Below are positions 25,556 through 34,350 of a stretch of DNA of 64,000 bases, piece by piece. The notes under the pieces are model-generated. The model did not search any database. It was not told where the DNA came from and worked only from the letters and a program-made list of their open reading frames with translations. The stretch is from the NCBI RefSeq assembly GCF_900114485.1, contig NZ_FOTF01000017.1:1-64000 (forward strand), written 5' to 3'. How positions within the stretch are numbered: position 1 is the first letter of the stretch; every line of letters starts with the position of its first letter. Both the position numbers and the translations under genes were made by a program. This stretch comes from Loktanella salsilacus. GTDB lineage: Bacteria > Pseudomonadota > Alphaproteobacteria > Rhodobacterales > Rhodobacteraceae.

Positions 25556-26155
25556 ATGCCCCGTGACCCATCATATGATCGCGAAGCGGCTTTGCAGTCC
25601 GCGATGAACCTGTTTTGGGTGAAGGGATACAACGCGACATCCCTTAAAGATCTTGAAGCCGCGCTTAAGATGCGCCCCGGTTCGATCTATGCGGCGTTCC
25701 AAAGCAAAGAGGCGCTATTCCACGAAGCGCTTGATTTGTACGCAGGCCGGATGGAGGCTGAGTTGGCTGCCACGATCGCCAATGCGGCGTCGCCTTTGGG
25801 TGCACTGCGCGGTTATCTGGTGTCGCTTGGCGGGCTAGAGCCGTGTGAAAAGCCGTCGACGGCCTGCATGCTGGTGAAGTCTTTGTTGGAAATTCAGACT
25901 GACAACCCCGTCTTGCGCGGTGCTGTGCTGGCGCATTTGGAAAAGGTGCGACAGCATCTGACGCAGGCATTCGTAAACGCGCAGGCAGCGGGTGAAATTC
26001 CCGCAGATGCCGATCCAGATCGGTTGGCGCAGCGGATGCAGACCTATGTCTTTGGTCTGAAAATTCAGGCGCAGCGCGAAACTGATCCTGTCGCAATGCA
26101 GCGGCTGGCCGACGACCTCTCGCAAGAGATCGCCGGGTTGGCGCGCGCCGCTTAA
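25556..26155 (+). CDS. TetR family transcriptional repressor
   Basis: The 199-aa protein has an N-terminal helix-turn-helix (ATSLKDLEAALKMRPGSIYAAFQSKEALF, about 25-55) and a ligand-binding C-terminal domain. The ATG at 25556 is preferred to a GTG five codons earlier. It probably represses the divergent AhpD-like gene and itself through the two palindromes. Such pairs often respond to electrophiles or quinones. Confidence 0.9.
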   Translation: MPRDPSYDREAALQSAMNLFWVKGYNATSLKDLEAALKMRPGSIYAAFQSKEALFHEALDLYAGRMEAELAATIANAASPLGALRGYLVSLGGLEPCEKPSTACMLVKSLLEIQTDNPVLRGAVLAHLEKVRQHLTQAFVNAQAAGEIPADADPDRLAQRMQTYVFGLKIQAQRETDPVAMQRLADDLSQEIAGLARAA

Positions 26156-26886
26156 CGTTTTTTCCACGCCTCAAAGCGGGTCAGCGTGTCTTCGTCGGTT
26201 GGCGGGTAAAGCCCGATAATTGGGCGGCCGTTCAGCACTTCCTCTAGGACGAAATCCTCGAACACCTCCATCGGCGCGCCTTCGATCGCGATCTCGGCGG
26301 CCAAATGGCGCGGGATGACCATGACGCCGTCAGCGTCCCCAACGACGATGTCGCCGGGATAGACGGCGGCGTTCCCGCAGCTGATAGGCACGTTGATGTC
26401 GACGGCGTGGTGGCGGGTCAGGTTGGTCGGGGCTGACGGTTTGGCAGCAAAGACAGGCATCGTCAGCGCTGCTGCGCCCGCTGCGTCGCGGATGCCGCCA
26501 TCAGACACAACGCCTGCGCCGCCGCGCACTTGCAGGCGCGTCAAAAGGATCGACCCGGCCGAGGCCGCAGTCGCATCGCCGCGGCAATCCATCACCAAGA
26601 CATGGCCCTCGGGGCAAGTTTCAATCGCAACGCGCTGCGGGTGGTCGCGTTCGCGAAAGGCTGTCAGCGGATCGGTGTCTTCGCGCGCCACGATATAACG
26701 CAGGGTGAACGCCGGGCCGACCATGCGGTCCTGGCCCGCGCCCAAGGGTGCGACGCCTTGGATATAACAGGTGCGAAACCCCTTTTTATAAAGCAGCGTC
26801 GCGATGGTCGCAGTGCTAATACCCTTGAGCAGGTCAAGGGTATCGTCGTTCAGCGTGATCTGGTCAGCGGGTGTTGGATTGGCCAT
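26152..26886 (-). CDS. RraA-like protein (HMG aldolase / 2-oxoacid lyase family)
   Basis: The 244-aa protein has family motifs DCRGDATAASAG and GGIRDAAG near 105-140 and GDIVVGDADGVMVIP near 185. Members act as 4-hydroxy-4-methyl-2-oxoglutarate aldolases or oxaloacetate decarboxylases, rarely as RNase E inhibitors. The ATG at 26886 is preceded by AAGGGA; a longer frame would run through the operator region. It is divergent from the GntR gene with an operator of the alginate type between them, so it probably cleaves a 2-oxo acid of the same catabolic network. Confidence 0.82.
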   Translation of the reverse strand: MANPTPADQITLNDDTLDLLKGISTATIATLLYKKGFRTCYIQGVAPLGAGQDRMVGPAFTLRYIVAREDTDPLTAFRERDHPQRVAIETCPEGHVLVMDCRGDATAASAGSILLTRLQVRGGAGVVSDGGIRDAAGAAALTMPVFAAKPSAPTNLTRHHAVDINVPISCGNAAVYPGDIVVGDADGVMVIPRHLAAEIAIEGAPMEVFEDFVLEEVLNGRPIIGLYPPTDEDTLTRFEAWKKR

Positions 26887-26986
26887 CGGGTATTCCCTTG
26901 TTTGCAATGAACCACGGCGATGCCTGGCGTGTGGCAATTTACTGGTCAGCAACGCTGCCGTGATAAAACAATAGCAAGACTCGTTC

Positions 26987-26998
26987 TGGTATACTAGT
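26987..26998 (+). promoter_or_regulatory. Operator TGGTATACTAGT between the RraA-like and GntR genes
   Basis: Exact copy of the 12-mer at 19345 and at 10988 (minus strand). It lies about 100 bp before each of two divergent starts and would let the GntR protein control itself and the RraA-like gene. Confidence 0.72.
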
Positions 26999-27099
26999 AT
27001 CGTAAGAAGGTGCCTTGGACGAAGATAACGCGCCACGGTGCCGACATATGGATTTTCGCATACAAAGGCTTTAATGGGACGCGACCGGGAGGCATAAAC

Positions 27100-27789
27100 A
27101 TGAAGCAAGCCGCACAGATGAGCTATGGTCGGACCGCTGTTGATACAGTGGCTGATTTTCTGTTCGACGAAATTTCGACCCTGCGGCTTTTGCCCGGGGC
27201 CAAGATATCAGAGGCGGATGTCGCCGCGCAATTTGGGGTGTCACGCCAACCGGTCCGCGATGCCTTTAGCCGTTTGGCGAACATGGACCTGCTATTAATT
27301 CGTCCGCAGCGCGCAACAGAAGTGCGCCGCTTTTCCAGCGCCGCGATTGAAAAGTCGCGTTATCTGCGCCGGGCCGTTGATCTAGACGTGCTGCGCCGCG
27401 CCGCGAGCCTATGTGATAAGGCGGGGGGCGACCGACTGGACGCCTGTATCGCCAAGCAGCAGATCGCTTGCGATGCTGGCGATTACGCGACCTTTGGCAA
27501 GCACGACTATGACTTTCACAAAACGCTGTGCGAAATCGCGGGTGTGCCATTTGCGTTTGACATCATCTCAGAGGAAAAGGCGAAAGTGGACCGTCTGTGC
27601 CTGCTAAGCCTGTCAAAAGAGGCGCGTATGCCAGAGCTGATCGAGGATCACCTGCTGATTGCTACGATGGTGAAGACGGGGCAGGCCGAAAAGGCAGCAG
27701 AGGCGGGCGCGATGCATTTGTCCCGGCTTGATATCACAATCGACACGATCAAAGTGCGCAACCCGGACTACTTCGAAGACGAAAGCTGA
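27100..27789 (+). CDS. GntR family regulator, FadR/FCD subfamily
   Basis: The 229-aa protein has an N-terminal winged helix (KISEADVAAQFGVSRQPVRDAFSRL, about 45-70) and a helical FCD ligand domain with D, H and H candidates for metal binding. The ATG at 27100 follows GGGAGG; a longer frame from 27010 is not needed. It is flanked by two copies of TGGNATACTAGT and is the best candidate regulator of the alginate, RraA-like and TRAP genes. The inducer may be KDG or an unsaturated uronate; this is inferred. Confidence 0.9.
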   Translation: MKQAAQMSYGRTAVDTVADFLFDEISTLRLLPGAKISEADVAAQFGVSRQPVRDAFSRLANMDLLLIRPQRATEVRRFSSAAIEKSRYLRRAVDLDVLRRAASLCDKAGGDRLDACIAKQQIACDAGDYATFGKHDYDFHKTLCEIAGVPFAFDIISEEKAKVDRLCLLSLSKEARMPELIEDHLLIATMVKTGQAEKAAEAGAMHLSRLDITIDTIKVRNPDYFEDES

Positions 27790-27829
27790 TCCGGGTTAGG
27801 AGCCGACCAAAGCACCGATTTATCTAAAT

Positions 27830-27859
27830 ATGCCGTCCCGGCGCGGGGCGGCATTTTTA
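27830..27859 (+). terminator. Terminator of the GntR gene
   Basis: ATGCCGTCCC pairs with GGGGCGGCAT (one G-U), followed by a run of T. It lies 40 bp after the stop codon. Confidence 0.8.
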
Positions 27860-27918
27860 TGCGTGATAGAAGATATGCCCAACAAACTAGCGGTTTGATG
27901 GCGATCCGCGGATATTAA

Positions 27919-27949
27919 TTGACACAGGTTATTGTTTACTAGTATTCCA
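27919..27949 (+). promoter_or_regulatory. TRAP operon promoter region with operator
   Basis: TTGACA at 27919-27924 could be a -35 element. ACTAGTATTCCA at 27938-27949 is the minus-strand form of TGGAATACTAGT, a one-base variant of the shared operator, and would cover the -10 region. This layout fits repression by the GntR protein. The TRAP operon starts at 28029. Confidence 0.6.
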
Positions 27950-28028
27950 GATTTACTGCAGTGCGCACTTGGTTGGGGGAGGTTTCGACCAGAGCGCTTA
28001 GCAGTCAATAACGATCGGGGAGGATCGC

Positions 28029-29021
28029 ATGACTATTTTTTCAAAGACCACATTGATGACGTCGGGCGCGCTGCTGTGCGCGACAATCGGTATGGCGACA
28101 TCCGCTGGCGCAGAGGAACTGCGCGGCTGGAACATCCACGTCGAAGATTATCCTGTGTCTATCGCAATGGAATCGTTCGCCGCTGAAGTCGCTGACAAGA
28201 CCGGCGGAGAGCTGACCGCAAAGACATTCCACAACGGCGTTCTGGGCGACCAGCCTGACGCAATCGAACAGGTTCGCCTTGGCGTGATCGATTTCGGTGA
28301 ATTCAGCCTTGGGCCAATGGGTCAGGCCATTCCTGAAACAAACGTCGTGTCGCTGCCCTTCATCTTTAAAAGCATCCCCGACATGTATGCTTTGATGGAT
28401 GGCGCTGCTGGCGAGGCGATCGGCGAGGGCATGAAAGCTAAGGGCATCGTGCCGCTGGGCTGGTATGACGCTGGCGCGCGGTCGTTCTATAACTCTGTGC
28501 AGCCTATCAACACACCTGCCGACGTCGCTGGCCTAAAGATCCGCGTGATGAGCAACGACCTGTTCGTGCAGATGGTCGAATCGATGGATGGTAACGCCAC
28601 CCCGATGGCCTTTGGCGAAGTGTATCAGTCGATCAAAACTGGCGTTGTCGACGGCGCGGAAAACAACCCGCCGTCCTACGAGTCGACCAACCACTACGAG
28701 GTCGCCAAGTACTATTCGCTGACAGAGCACCTGATCATCCCAGAATGCCTGTGCATGAGCCTGAAGACCTGGGAAAAGCTGACCCCAGAGCAGCAGGATA
28801 TTGTTATGACCGCCGGTCGCAACAGTGCAAACCTGCAGCGCGAGTTGTGGGCAGAGCGTGAAGCGGCCAGCATGGAAGTCATCACGGCTGGCGGCACCGA
28901 AGTGAACGCCATTGATGACAAGCAGCCGTTCCAAGATGCGATGGCCCCTGTTTACGAGTCCTTTCTGGCTGACAATCCAGACCTGACTGACCTTGTGAAC
29001 TTGATCCGCAACGCTGAGTAA
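28029..29021 (+). CDS. dctP: TRAP transporter substrate-binding protein, DctP type
   Basis: The 330-aa protein has a signal peptide ending in TSAGAEE near residue 28 and DctP family features, including the carboxylate-binding arginine region GLKIRVM and DGAENNPPSYE. It captures an acidic substrate in the periplasm for the DctQM membrane pair encoded next. Shared operators with the alginate locus suggest a uronate or related sugar acid, which the sequence alone does not prove. Confidence 0.92.
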   Translation: MTIFSKTTLMTSGALLCATIGMATSAGAEELRGWNIHVEDYPVSIAMESFAAEVADKTGGELTAKTFHNGVLGDQPDAIEQVRLGVIDFGEFSLGPMGQAIPETNVVSLPFIFKSIPDMYALMDGAAGEAIGEGMKAKGIVPLGWYDAGARSFYNSVQPINTPADVAGLKIRVMSNDLFVQMVESMDGNATPMAFGEVYQSIKTGVVDGAENNPPSYESTNHYEVAKYYSLTEHLIIPECLCMSLKTWEKLTPEQQDIVMTAGRNSANLQRELWAEREAASMEVITAGGTEVNAIDDKQPFQDAMAPVYESFLADNPDLTDLVNLIRNAE

Positions 29022-29100
29022 TCGGCACCGGGATCCGGGGCTCGTCCGACATCGGGCGGGCCCCAATCCATTCTAAATCCCCCATTTATCAGAGGTTGCG

Positions 29101-29631
29101 ATGACGCAAGATACGCCCATGATCCGTGCGGCAGAGCGAGTGATGGCAGTGCTGCGTGCGATCTGCATGTTGATCGCCTCTATTGCGCTGGTCGTTTTGA
29201 TCGCAACTTTCGGCTGGCTGGTGTTTGGCCGTTACGTGATGAACGTCACGCCCACATGGGTTGAACAGCTTGCCTTGCTGCTGATCTGTTATGTCGCATT
29301 TCTAGGGGCCGCTGTTGGCGTTGGCGAAGATACCCACATCGGCGTCACGCTGTTTCGGGATATGCTGCCTACCACTGCACAAAATGTCACGCTGATTGTG
29401 ATCGACGGCCTGCTGGCCGCCTTTGGCGCGATTATGCTGTTTGCCGGGATCACCCTGATGCGGTTCGGTTGGGATACGATGCTGCCCATGCTGGATATCC
29501 CCGAAAGCTTTCGCACCCTCGCCATTACGTCCTGCGGCGCTTTGGTCATGCTGTTCGCCGCCGTGCGCGGCCTTATCCGCATCATGCGTTTTGGATCTTG
29601 GGATCCAGACGCCGAATTCAAGGAAGTCTGA
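29101..29631 (+). CDS. dctQ: TRAP transporter small permease, DctQ type
   Basis: The 176-aa protein has four membrane segments and the DctQ signature WLVFGRYVMNVTPTWVEQLA near 40-60. Its stop is two bases before the DctM start, so the two are translationally linked. Confidence 0.9.
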   Translation: MTQDTPMIRAAERVMAVLRAICMLIASIALVVLIATFGWLVFGRYVMNVTPTWVEQLALLLICYVAFLGAAVGVGEDTHIGVTLFRDMLPTTAQNVTLIVIDGLLAAFGAIMLFAGITLMRFGWDTMLPMLDIPESFRTLAITSCGALVMLFAAVRGLIRIMRFGSWDPDAEFKEV

Positions 29632-29633
29632 CC

Positions 29634-30914
29634 GTGGGTCTAGCTATTCTACTACTCGCGTTTAGCGCGGGCGTTGTCATCGGGATTCCGGTCGCCTTTG
29701 CCATGGGCATCGCCGCCGCTTCGGCCTTTTGGTACGAAGGTTTTCCGATGCTGATCACCTTTCAGCGGGCCACCGCGGGCGTGTCTGTTTTTTCCCTGCT
29801 TGCGATCCCGTTCTTTGTTTTCGCGGGCGAAATCATGCTGCATGGCGGGATCGCCAAGCGGCTGGTCGGCCTTGCCTCTGCCCTTGTTGGCCACTTTAAG
29901 GGCGGCCTTGCGATGGTGAACATCTTCTCGTCGATGCTGTTTGGCGGCATCTCTGGCTCTGCAGTTGCAGACATTTCGGCGCTGGGCTCTTTGCTGGTGC
30001 CGGTGATGAAAGAACGCGGTTATCGGCCTGACTTTGCGGTCAACGTGACGGTGACGTCGTCCATCGCAGGTATCGTCATCCCGCCCAGCCACAACATGAT
30101 CATTTTTGCCGTGGCGGCAGGCGGCGGCATTTCAGTGTCTAAGCTGTTCCTTGCGGGTGTGATCCCCGGCATCCTGATGTGCGTCAGCCTTGCCGTCGCA
30201 GCCTATATCATCTCGATCAAGCATAATTACCCGTCAGAGCCGTTCCCGGGTTGGAGCACTGTTGGCCGGACCGCTGCTGACGCAATCCCCGGTTTTTTCA
30301 CCGCGGTCATCATCGTTGGCGGCACGCTGTCGGGCGTGTTTACAGTCACTGAATCAGGCGCTTTTGGTGCAATCTATGCCGTGCTGTTGACTCGGTTCTA
30401 TTATCGCAGCCTCAGCTGGCAGCAGTTCGTCATGTCCGTCACGGGTGCCGTGCGCACGACTGCTATGGTGATGATCCTGATCGCCTTTGCCAGTTCCTTT
30501 GCCTATCTGCTGGCGCTGTATCAGGTGCCTGCAAAGTTGAGCGATCTGCTGGTGTCGATCTCTGACAACCCGATCATTATTTTGCTGATGATCAACGTGA
30601 TCCTGCTGCTGCTTGGCATGATCATGGACATGGCCGCGCTGATCCTGATCTGTACGCCGATCTTTTTGCCGATCGCCAAGGGGCTTGGCATGGACCCGAC
30701 CCAGTTCGGTATCATGCTGCTGATCAACCTTGGCCTTGGCCTGTGTACGCCGCCTGTCGGCACCTGCCTGTTCGTCGGTTGCGCTGTGGGGCGGATCAAG
30801 ATCGAAGAAGCGCTGAAAACGATCTGGCCGTTCTATCTGGCGATCTTCGTGGCGCTGATGCTGGTGACCTACGTTCCTGCCGTGTCGCTGTGGCTGCCGT
30901 CGCTGTACGAGTGA
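29634..30914 (+). CDS. dctM: TRAP transporter large permease, DctM type
   Basis: The 426-aa protein, the usual family length, has about twelve membrane segments and DctM motifs such as GGISGSAVADISALG near 105 and LGLCTPPVGTCLFV near 365. The GTG at 29634 is chosen because it follows the DctQ stop directly and gives the standard N-terminus. It carries out sodium-coupled substrate movement. Confidence 0.92.
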   Translation: MGLAILLLAFSAGVVIGIPVAFAMGIAAASAFWYEGFPMLITFQRATAGVSVFSLLAIPFFVFAGEIMLHGGIAKRLVGLASALVGHFKGGLAMVNIFSSMLFGGISGSAVADISALGSLLVPVMKERGYRPDFAVNVTVTSSIAGIVIPPSHNMIIFAVAAGGGISVSKLFLAGVIPGILMCVSLAVAAYIISIKHNYPSEPFPGWSTVGRTAADAIPGFFTAVIIVGGTLSGVFTVTESGAFGAIYAVLLTRFYYRSLSWQQFVMSVTGAVRTTAMVMILIAFASSFAYLLALYQVPAKLSDLLVSISDNPIIILLMINVILLLLGMIMDMAALILICTPIFLPIAKGLGMDPTQFGIMLLINLGLGLCTPPVGTCLFVGCAVGRIKIEEALKTIWPFYLAIFVALMLVTYVPAVSLWLPSLYE

Positions 30915-30923
30915 TCTAATGCA

Positions 30924-30950
30924 CTGCCCCCGGTTTAATGCCGGGGGCAG
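30924..30950 (+). terminator. Hairpin after the TRAP operon
   Basis: A perfect 10-bp stem CTGCCCCCGG/CCGGGGGCAG with a 7-nt loop lies 10 bp after the dctM stop. The T-run is missing, so it is a likely but atypical terminator. Confidence 0.6.
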
Positions 30951-31046
30951 CGCGCTTCGATCAGCAAACAAGGGCGAGCAGTGCTTTCACCCAGCATGGT
31001 GATGCGCTAAGAACGCGCAAACGTTGATCTGGCGAAAGTGCGCGCG

Positions 31047-33443
31047 ATGAAATTCACCCTGTCTTGGCTGAAAACTCACCTTGAAACAGAAGCCTCGGTT
31101 GATGAAATCGCCGAGGCCCTGACCGACCTTGGGCTAGAGGTCGAAGGGATTGAAAATCCCGCGGAATTGCTGCGCCCCTTCACCATCGGTTACGTCGAAA
31201 GCGCGGAAAAGCATCCCGACGCCGACAAGCTGCGCGTGTGCCAAGTGCGCACCGGCAAAGGTGTTGAGCAGATCATCTGCGGCGCGCCCAACGCGCGGCA
31301 AGGCATCACCGTCGTCGTCGCCAGCCCCGGTGTCTATGTCCCCGGTATCGACACGACCATCGGTGTGGGCAAAATCCGCGGCATCGAAAGCTTTGGCATG
31401 ATGGCATCAGAGCGCGAGCTTGAGCTGTCAGAGGAGCATGACGGCATCATCGAGCTTGCCGAAGGCGCCGTCGGCGAAAGCTTTGCCGATTGGCTGGCCG
31501 AACATGACCCGGCCCGCGTTGATCCTGTCATCGAGATTGCAATCACCCCGAACCGCGCCGATGCGCTGGGCGTGCGCGGCGTGGCCCGCGATCTGGCCGC
31601 CCGCGGTCTGGGGACGCTTAAGCCGCTGGAGGCACCGCAGATTGCGGGCAAGGGCGCATCGGGCATCGCGGTCAGCATTGACGATGACACGCTGGACGGC
31701 TGCCCCGTTTTTACCGGTCGCCTGATCAAAGGCGTGACAAACGGTGCCAGCCCGGACTGGTTGCAGACCCGGCTGCGCGCCATCGGGCTGCGTCCGATTT
31801 CCTTCCTGGTCGATGTGACGAACTATCTGACCTACGATCTGAACCGCCCGCTGCACGTCTTTGACGCGGATAAGGTTCAGGGCAATCTGCGCGTGCACCG
31901 CGCCAAGGGCGGCGAGGAGATCGTGGCGCTGGACGACAAGACCTACACCCTGTCCGCTGGCCAGATGGTGATTTCTGACGATGCTGGCGTGCAAAGCATT
32001 GCTGGCGTCATGGGCGGGGCGGCGACGGGCTGTACGGCTGAAACGGTCAACGTTTTCGTCGAAAGCGCCTATTGGGACCCGGTGCAGATCGCATACACGG
32101 GCCGCGCTTTGAAAATTAACTCTGATGCGCGTTACCGGTTCGAGCGCGGCATCGACCCCGCCTTTACGCCCGAGGGGCTGGATCACGCCGTCGCAGTGAT
32201 CCTTGCGGTCGTCGGGGGCGAAGCCTCTGACGTTGTCATGGCGGGCGCTGTGCCGAATACGGACCGCGCTTATAAGCTGGATACCGACCGCGTCATCAGC
32301 CTTGTTGGTATGGATATTCCTGCTGAAACGCAGCGCGCGACGCTGACGGCGCTGGGCTTTGTGCTGGATGGTGACATGGCGCATGTCCCCAGCTGGCGCG
32401 GTGATGTTCAGGGCGAGGCTGACTTGGTTGAAGAGGTCGCACGCATCGCATCGTTGACGAAGCTGGTTGGCGTGCCGATGCCGCGCACCCAGCCAGGCGT
32501 GCCAAAGCCTGTGCTGACACCCGCGCAGGTCCGTGCCGGCGCGGCGCGGCGGACGGCGGCATCGCTTGGGTATAACGAATGTGTCACTTACACGTTCATC
32601 GATCAGGCCGCTGCGGCGCTGTTCGGGGGCGGCACAGATGTGACGCGTTTGGAAAACCCCATCTCTTCCGAGATGTCACATATGCGCCCCGCTTTGCTGC
32701 CCGGCCTACTGCAGGCCGCCGCCCGCAACCAAGCGCGCGGTTTCAATGACGTGGCCCTGTTCGAAGTCGGCGATATTTTTACCGGTGGCGAGCCGGGCGA
32801 ACAGCGCCCCTGCGTCAGCGGCATCCTGATTGGCCGCACCGGCCCGAAATCGGTGCATGGCGATATGCGCGCTGTCGATGTGTTTGACGCGAAGGCCGAC
32901 GCCGAGGCGATCCTTGCTGCGATGGGCGCACCCGCCAAAGTGCAGATCCTGCGCGGCGGTGAAGGTTGGTGGCACCCCGGTCGCCACGGTCAGATCTGTC
33001 TTGGCCCAAAAAAGGTGCTCGGTGTGTTCGGCGAATTGCACCCTAAGGTGCTGCGTGCGCTTGATATTAAGGGCACCGCCGTCGGTTTCACGATCTTCCC
33101 GTCGGAAATTCCACTGCCGCGCAACAAGGTCAACACGCGCCCCGCGTTGCTGGCGACCGACTTGCAAGCGGTAGAGCGTGACTTTGCCTTTGTCGTTGAT
33201 GCGCAGGTCGAGGCGCTGACGCTGGTCAATGCTGCCGCTGGCGCTGACAAAGCGTTGATCGCTGACGTGCGGGTCTTTGACGAATTTATTGGCGGTGCCG
33301 TGGGCGAGGGGCGCAAGTCCCTTGCGATTACTGTGCGCCTTCAGCCGACAGATGCGACCCTGACTGAGGCGCAGATCGATGGCGTCGCGAAGCAGATCGT
33401 CGCCAAGGTTGAAAAGGCCACGGGCGGCACGCTTCGCGGTTGA
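31047..33443 (+). CDS. pheT: Phenylalanine-tRNA ligase beta subunit
   Basis: The 798-aa protein has the full PheT domain order: N-terminal MKFTLSWLKTHL, tRNA-binding EMAP-like domain (about 40-150), B3/B4 editing region, B5 domain, and the C-terminal ferredoxin-fold anticodon-binding domain (ERDFAFVVD onwards). It pairs with PheS to charge tRNA-Phe; pheS is not in this window. The ATG at 31047 matches the family start. Confidence 0.97.
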   Translation: MKFTLSWLKTHLETEASVDEIAEALTDLGLEVEGIENPAELLRPFTIGYVESAEKHPDADKLRVCQVRTGKGVEQIICGAPNARQGITVVVASPGVYVPGIDTTIGVGKIRGIESFGMMASERELELSEEHDGIIELAEGAVGESFADWLAEHDPARVDPVIEIAITPNRADALGVRGVARDLAARGLGTLKPLEAPQIAGKGASGIAVSIDDDTLDGCPVFTGRLIKGVTNGASPDWLQTRLRAIGLRPISFLVDVTNYLTYDLNRPLHVFDADKVQGNLRVHRAKGGEEIVALDDKTYTLSAGQMVISDDAGVQSIAGVMGGAATGCTAETVNVFVESAYWDPVQIAYTGRALKINSDARYRFERGIDPAFTPEGLDHAVAVILAVVGGEASDVVMAGAVPNTDRAYKLDTDRVISLVGMDIPAETQRATLTALGFVLDGDMAHVPSWRGDVQGEADLVEEVARIASLTKLVGVPMPRTQPGVPKPVLTPAQVRAGAARRTAASLGYNECVTYTFIDQAAAALFGGGTDVTRLENPISSEMSHMRPALLPGLLQAAARNQARGFNDVALFEVGDIFTGGEPGEQRPCVSGILIGRTGPKSVHGDMRAVDVFDAKADAEAILAAMGAPAKVQILRGGEGWWHPGRHGQICLGPKKVLGVFGELHPKVLRALDIKGTAVGFTIFPSEIPLPRNKVNTRPALLATDLQAVERDFAFVVDAQVEALTLVNAAAGADKALIADVRVFDEFIGGAVGEGRKSLAITVRLQPTDATLTEAQIDGVAKQIVAKVEKATGGTLRG

Positions 33444-33458
33444 TAGATTTTACCCCGG

Positions 33459-33484
33459 TGGGTTGGTTTGGTGTCAAATCAACC
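33459..33484 (+). terminator. Possible terminator after pheT
   Basis: GGTTGGTTTG pairs with CAAATCAACC (one G-U) about 20 bp after the pheT stop. No strong T-run follows. Confidence 0.5.
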
Positions 33485-33602
33485 CCGAAGGGGGAAAATT
33501 GCCGATAAAAACCCTATTGGTTTAATATAATTCTTTTATATGACGGCTGGGAACAAACTTGCGGCATTGTGCCGCACAATAAATCCAGTGTGGGGACGAC
33601 TA

Positions 33603-34031
33603 ATGTTAAACGAATTCAAAGACTTTATCGCCAAGGGCAATGTAATGGACCTGGCGGTCGGTATCATCATCGGTGCTGCCTTCACGGCTATCGTCACATC
33701 GCTGGTTGGCGACCTGATCAACCCGCTGATCGGCCTTGTGCTGGGCGGCGTGGACTTCAGCAACATGTACGTTGTGCTGTCCGGTGAAGTTCCTGCCAAC
33801 TCTGGCCTGCAGGTCGCACGCGACGCTGGCGCTGCCGTCTTCGCCTATGGCGCGTTCATCACCGCCTGCATCAACTTTTTGATCATCGCATTCGTTGTGT
33901 TCATGCTGGTTCGGTCCGTCAACAAGCTGAAGGCCCAAGCAGAAAAGCCCGATGACATTGCACCAGAGGTCGAGACCGGCCCGTCCGAACTGGACGTTCT
34001 GCTGGAAATCCGCGACCAACTGCGCCGTTAA
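33603..34031 (+). CDS. mscL: Large-conductance mechanosensitive channel
   Basis: The 142-aa protein starts [27 protein letters not shown], the highly conserved first helix and pore segment of MscL, followed by a periplasmic loop, a second membrane helix and a charged C-terminal helix. It opens on hypo-osmotic shock. The ATG at 33603 is set by this conserved start. Confidence 0.97.
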   Translation: MLNEFKDFIAKGNVMDLAVGIIIGAAFTAIVTSLVGDLINPLIGLVLGGVDFSNMYVVLSGEVPANSGLQVARDAGAAVFAYGAFITACINFLIIAFVVFMLVRSVNKLKAQAEKPDDIAPEVETGPSELDVLLEIRDQLRR

Positions 34032-34050
34032 GCGTTATTCATTACGATCG

Positions 34051-34080
34051 AAAAGGCCCGCCAAGTGCGGGCCTTTTTTC
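34051..34080 (+). terminator. Intrinsic terminator of mscL
   Basis: AAGGCCCGC/GCGGGCCTT stem with a 5-nt loop, followed by TTTTTT. Confidence 0.92.
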
Positions 34081-34082
34081 GT

Positions 34083-34241
34083 TTAGTGGCGTGATTGGTG
34101 ATTGCTGCGGCGCTGTTCTGATCTGTTATGAACAGCGCGCTGCTGCGATTGCGGTGGCTCCCGCCTGGACGTCAAAGCATAGATCACAAGGGCAGCAATG
34201 CCGATTGCAGTCATGCTCGCTAGAAATACGCTTAACGTCAT
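34083..34241 (-). CDS. Small single-span membrane protein, EcfG-type promoter
   Basis: The 52-aa product (MTLSVFLASMTAIGIAALVIYALTSRREPP and a Gln/Arg/His-rich tail) has one membrane helix. The ATG at 34241 is preferred to one at 34295 because an EcfG-type promoter (GGAAC, 17 bp, GTT) at 34293-34269 would lie inside the longer frame. Its function is unknown; it is probably a general-stress-response target. Confidence 0.5.
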   Translation of the reverse strand: MTLSVFLASMTAIGIAALVIYALTSRREPPQSQQRAVHNRSEQRRSNHQSRH

Positions 34242-34268
34242 AGTAGATCCATCCTTCGCTGCCGGGAT

Positions 34269-34293
34269 AACCAGCCGAACGGACTTCGGTTCC
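34269..34293 (-). promoter_or_regulatory. EcfG-type promoter
   Basis: GGAAC (34293-34289), 17-bp spacer, then GTT (34271-34269): the consensus of alphaproteobacterial general stress sigma factors. It reads towards the small membrane protein gene. The same arrangement is at 39833-39809. Confidence 0.75.
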
Positions 34294-34350
34294 ATGCCGC
34301 AGACGATTCATCGCTGCGGTGCGGAAAATACATCAATGTGTGGCACGGCT

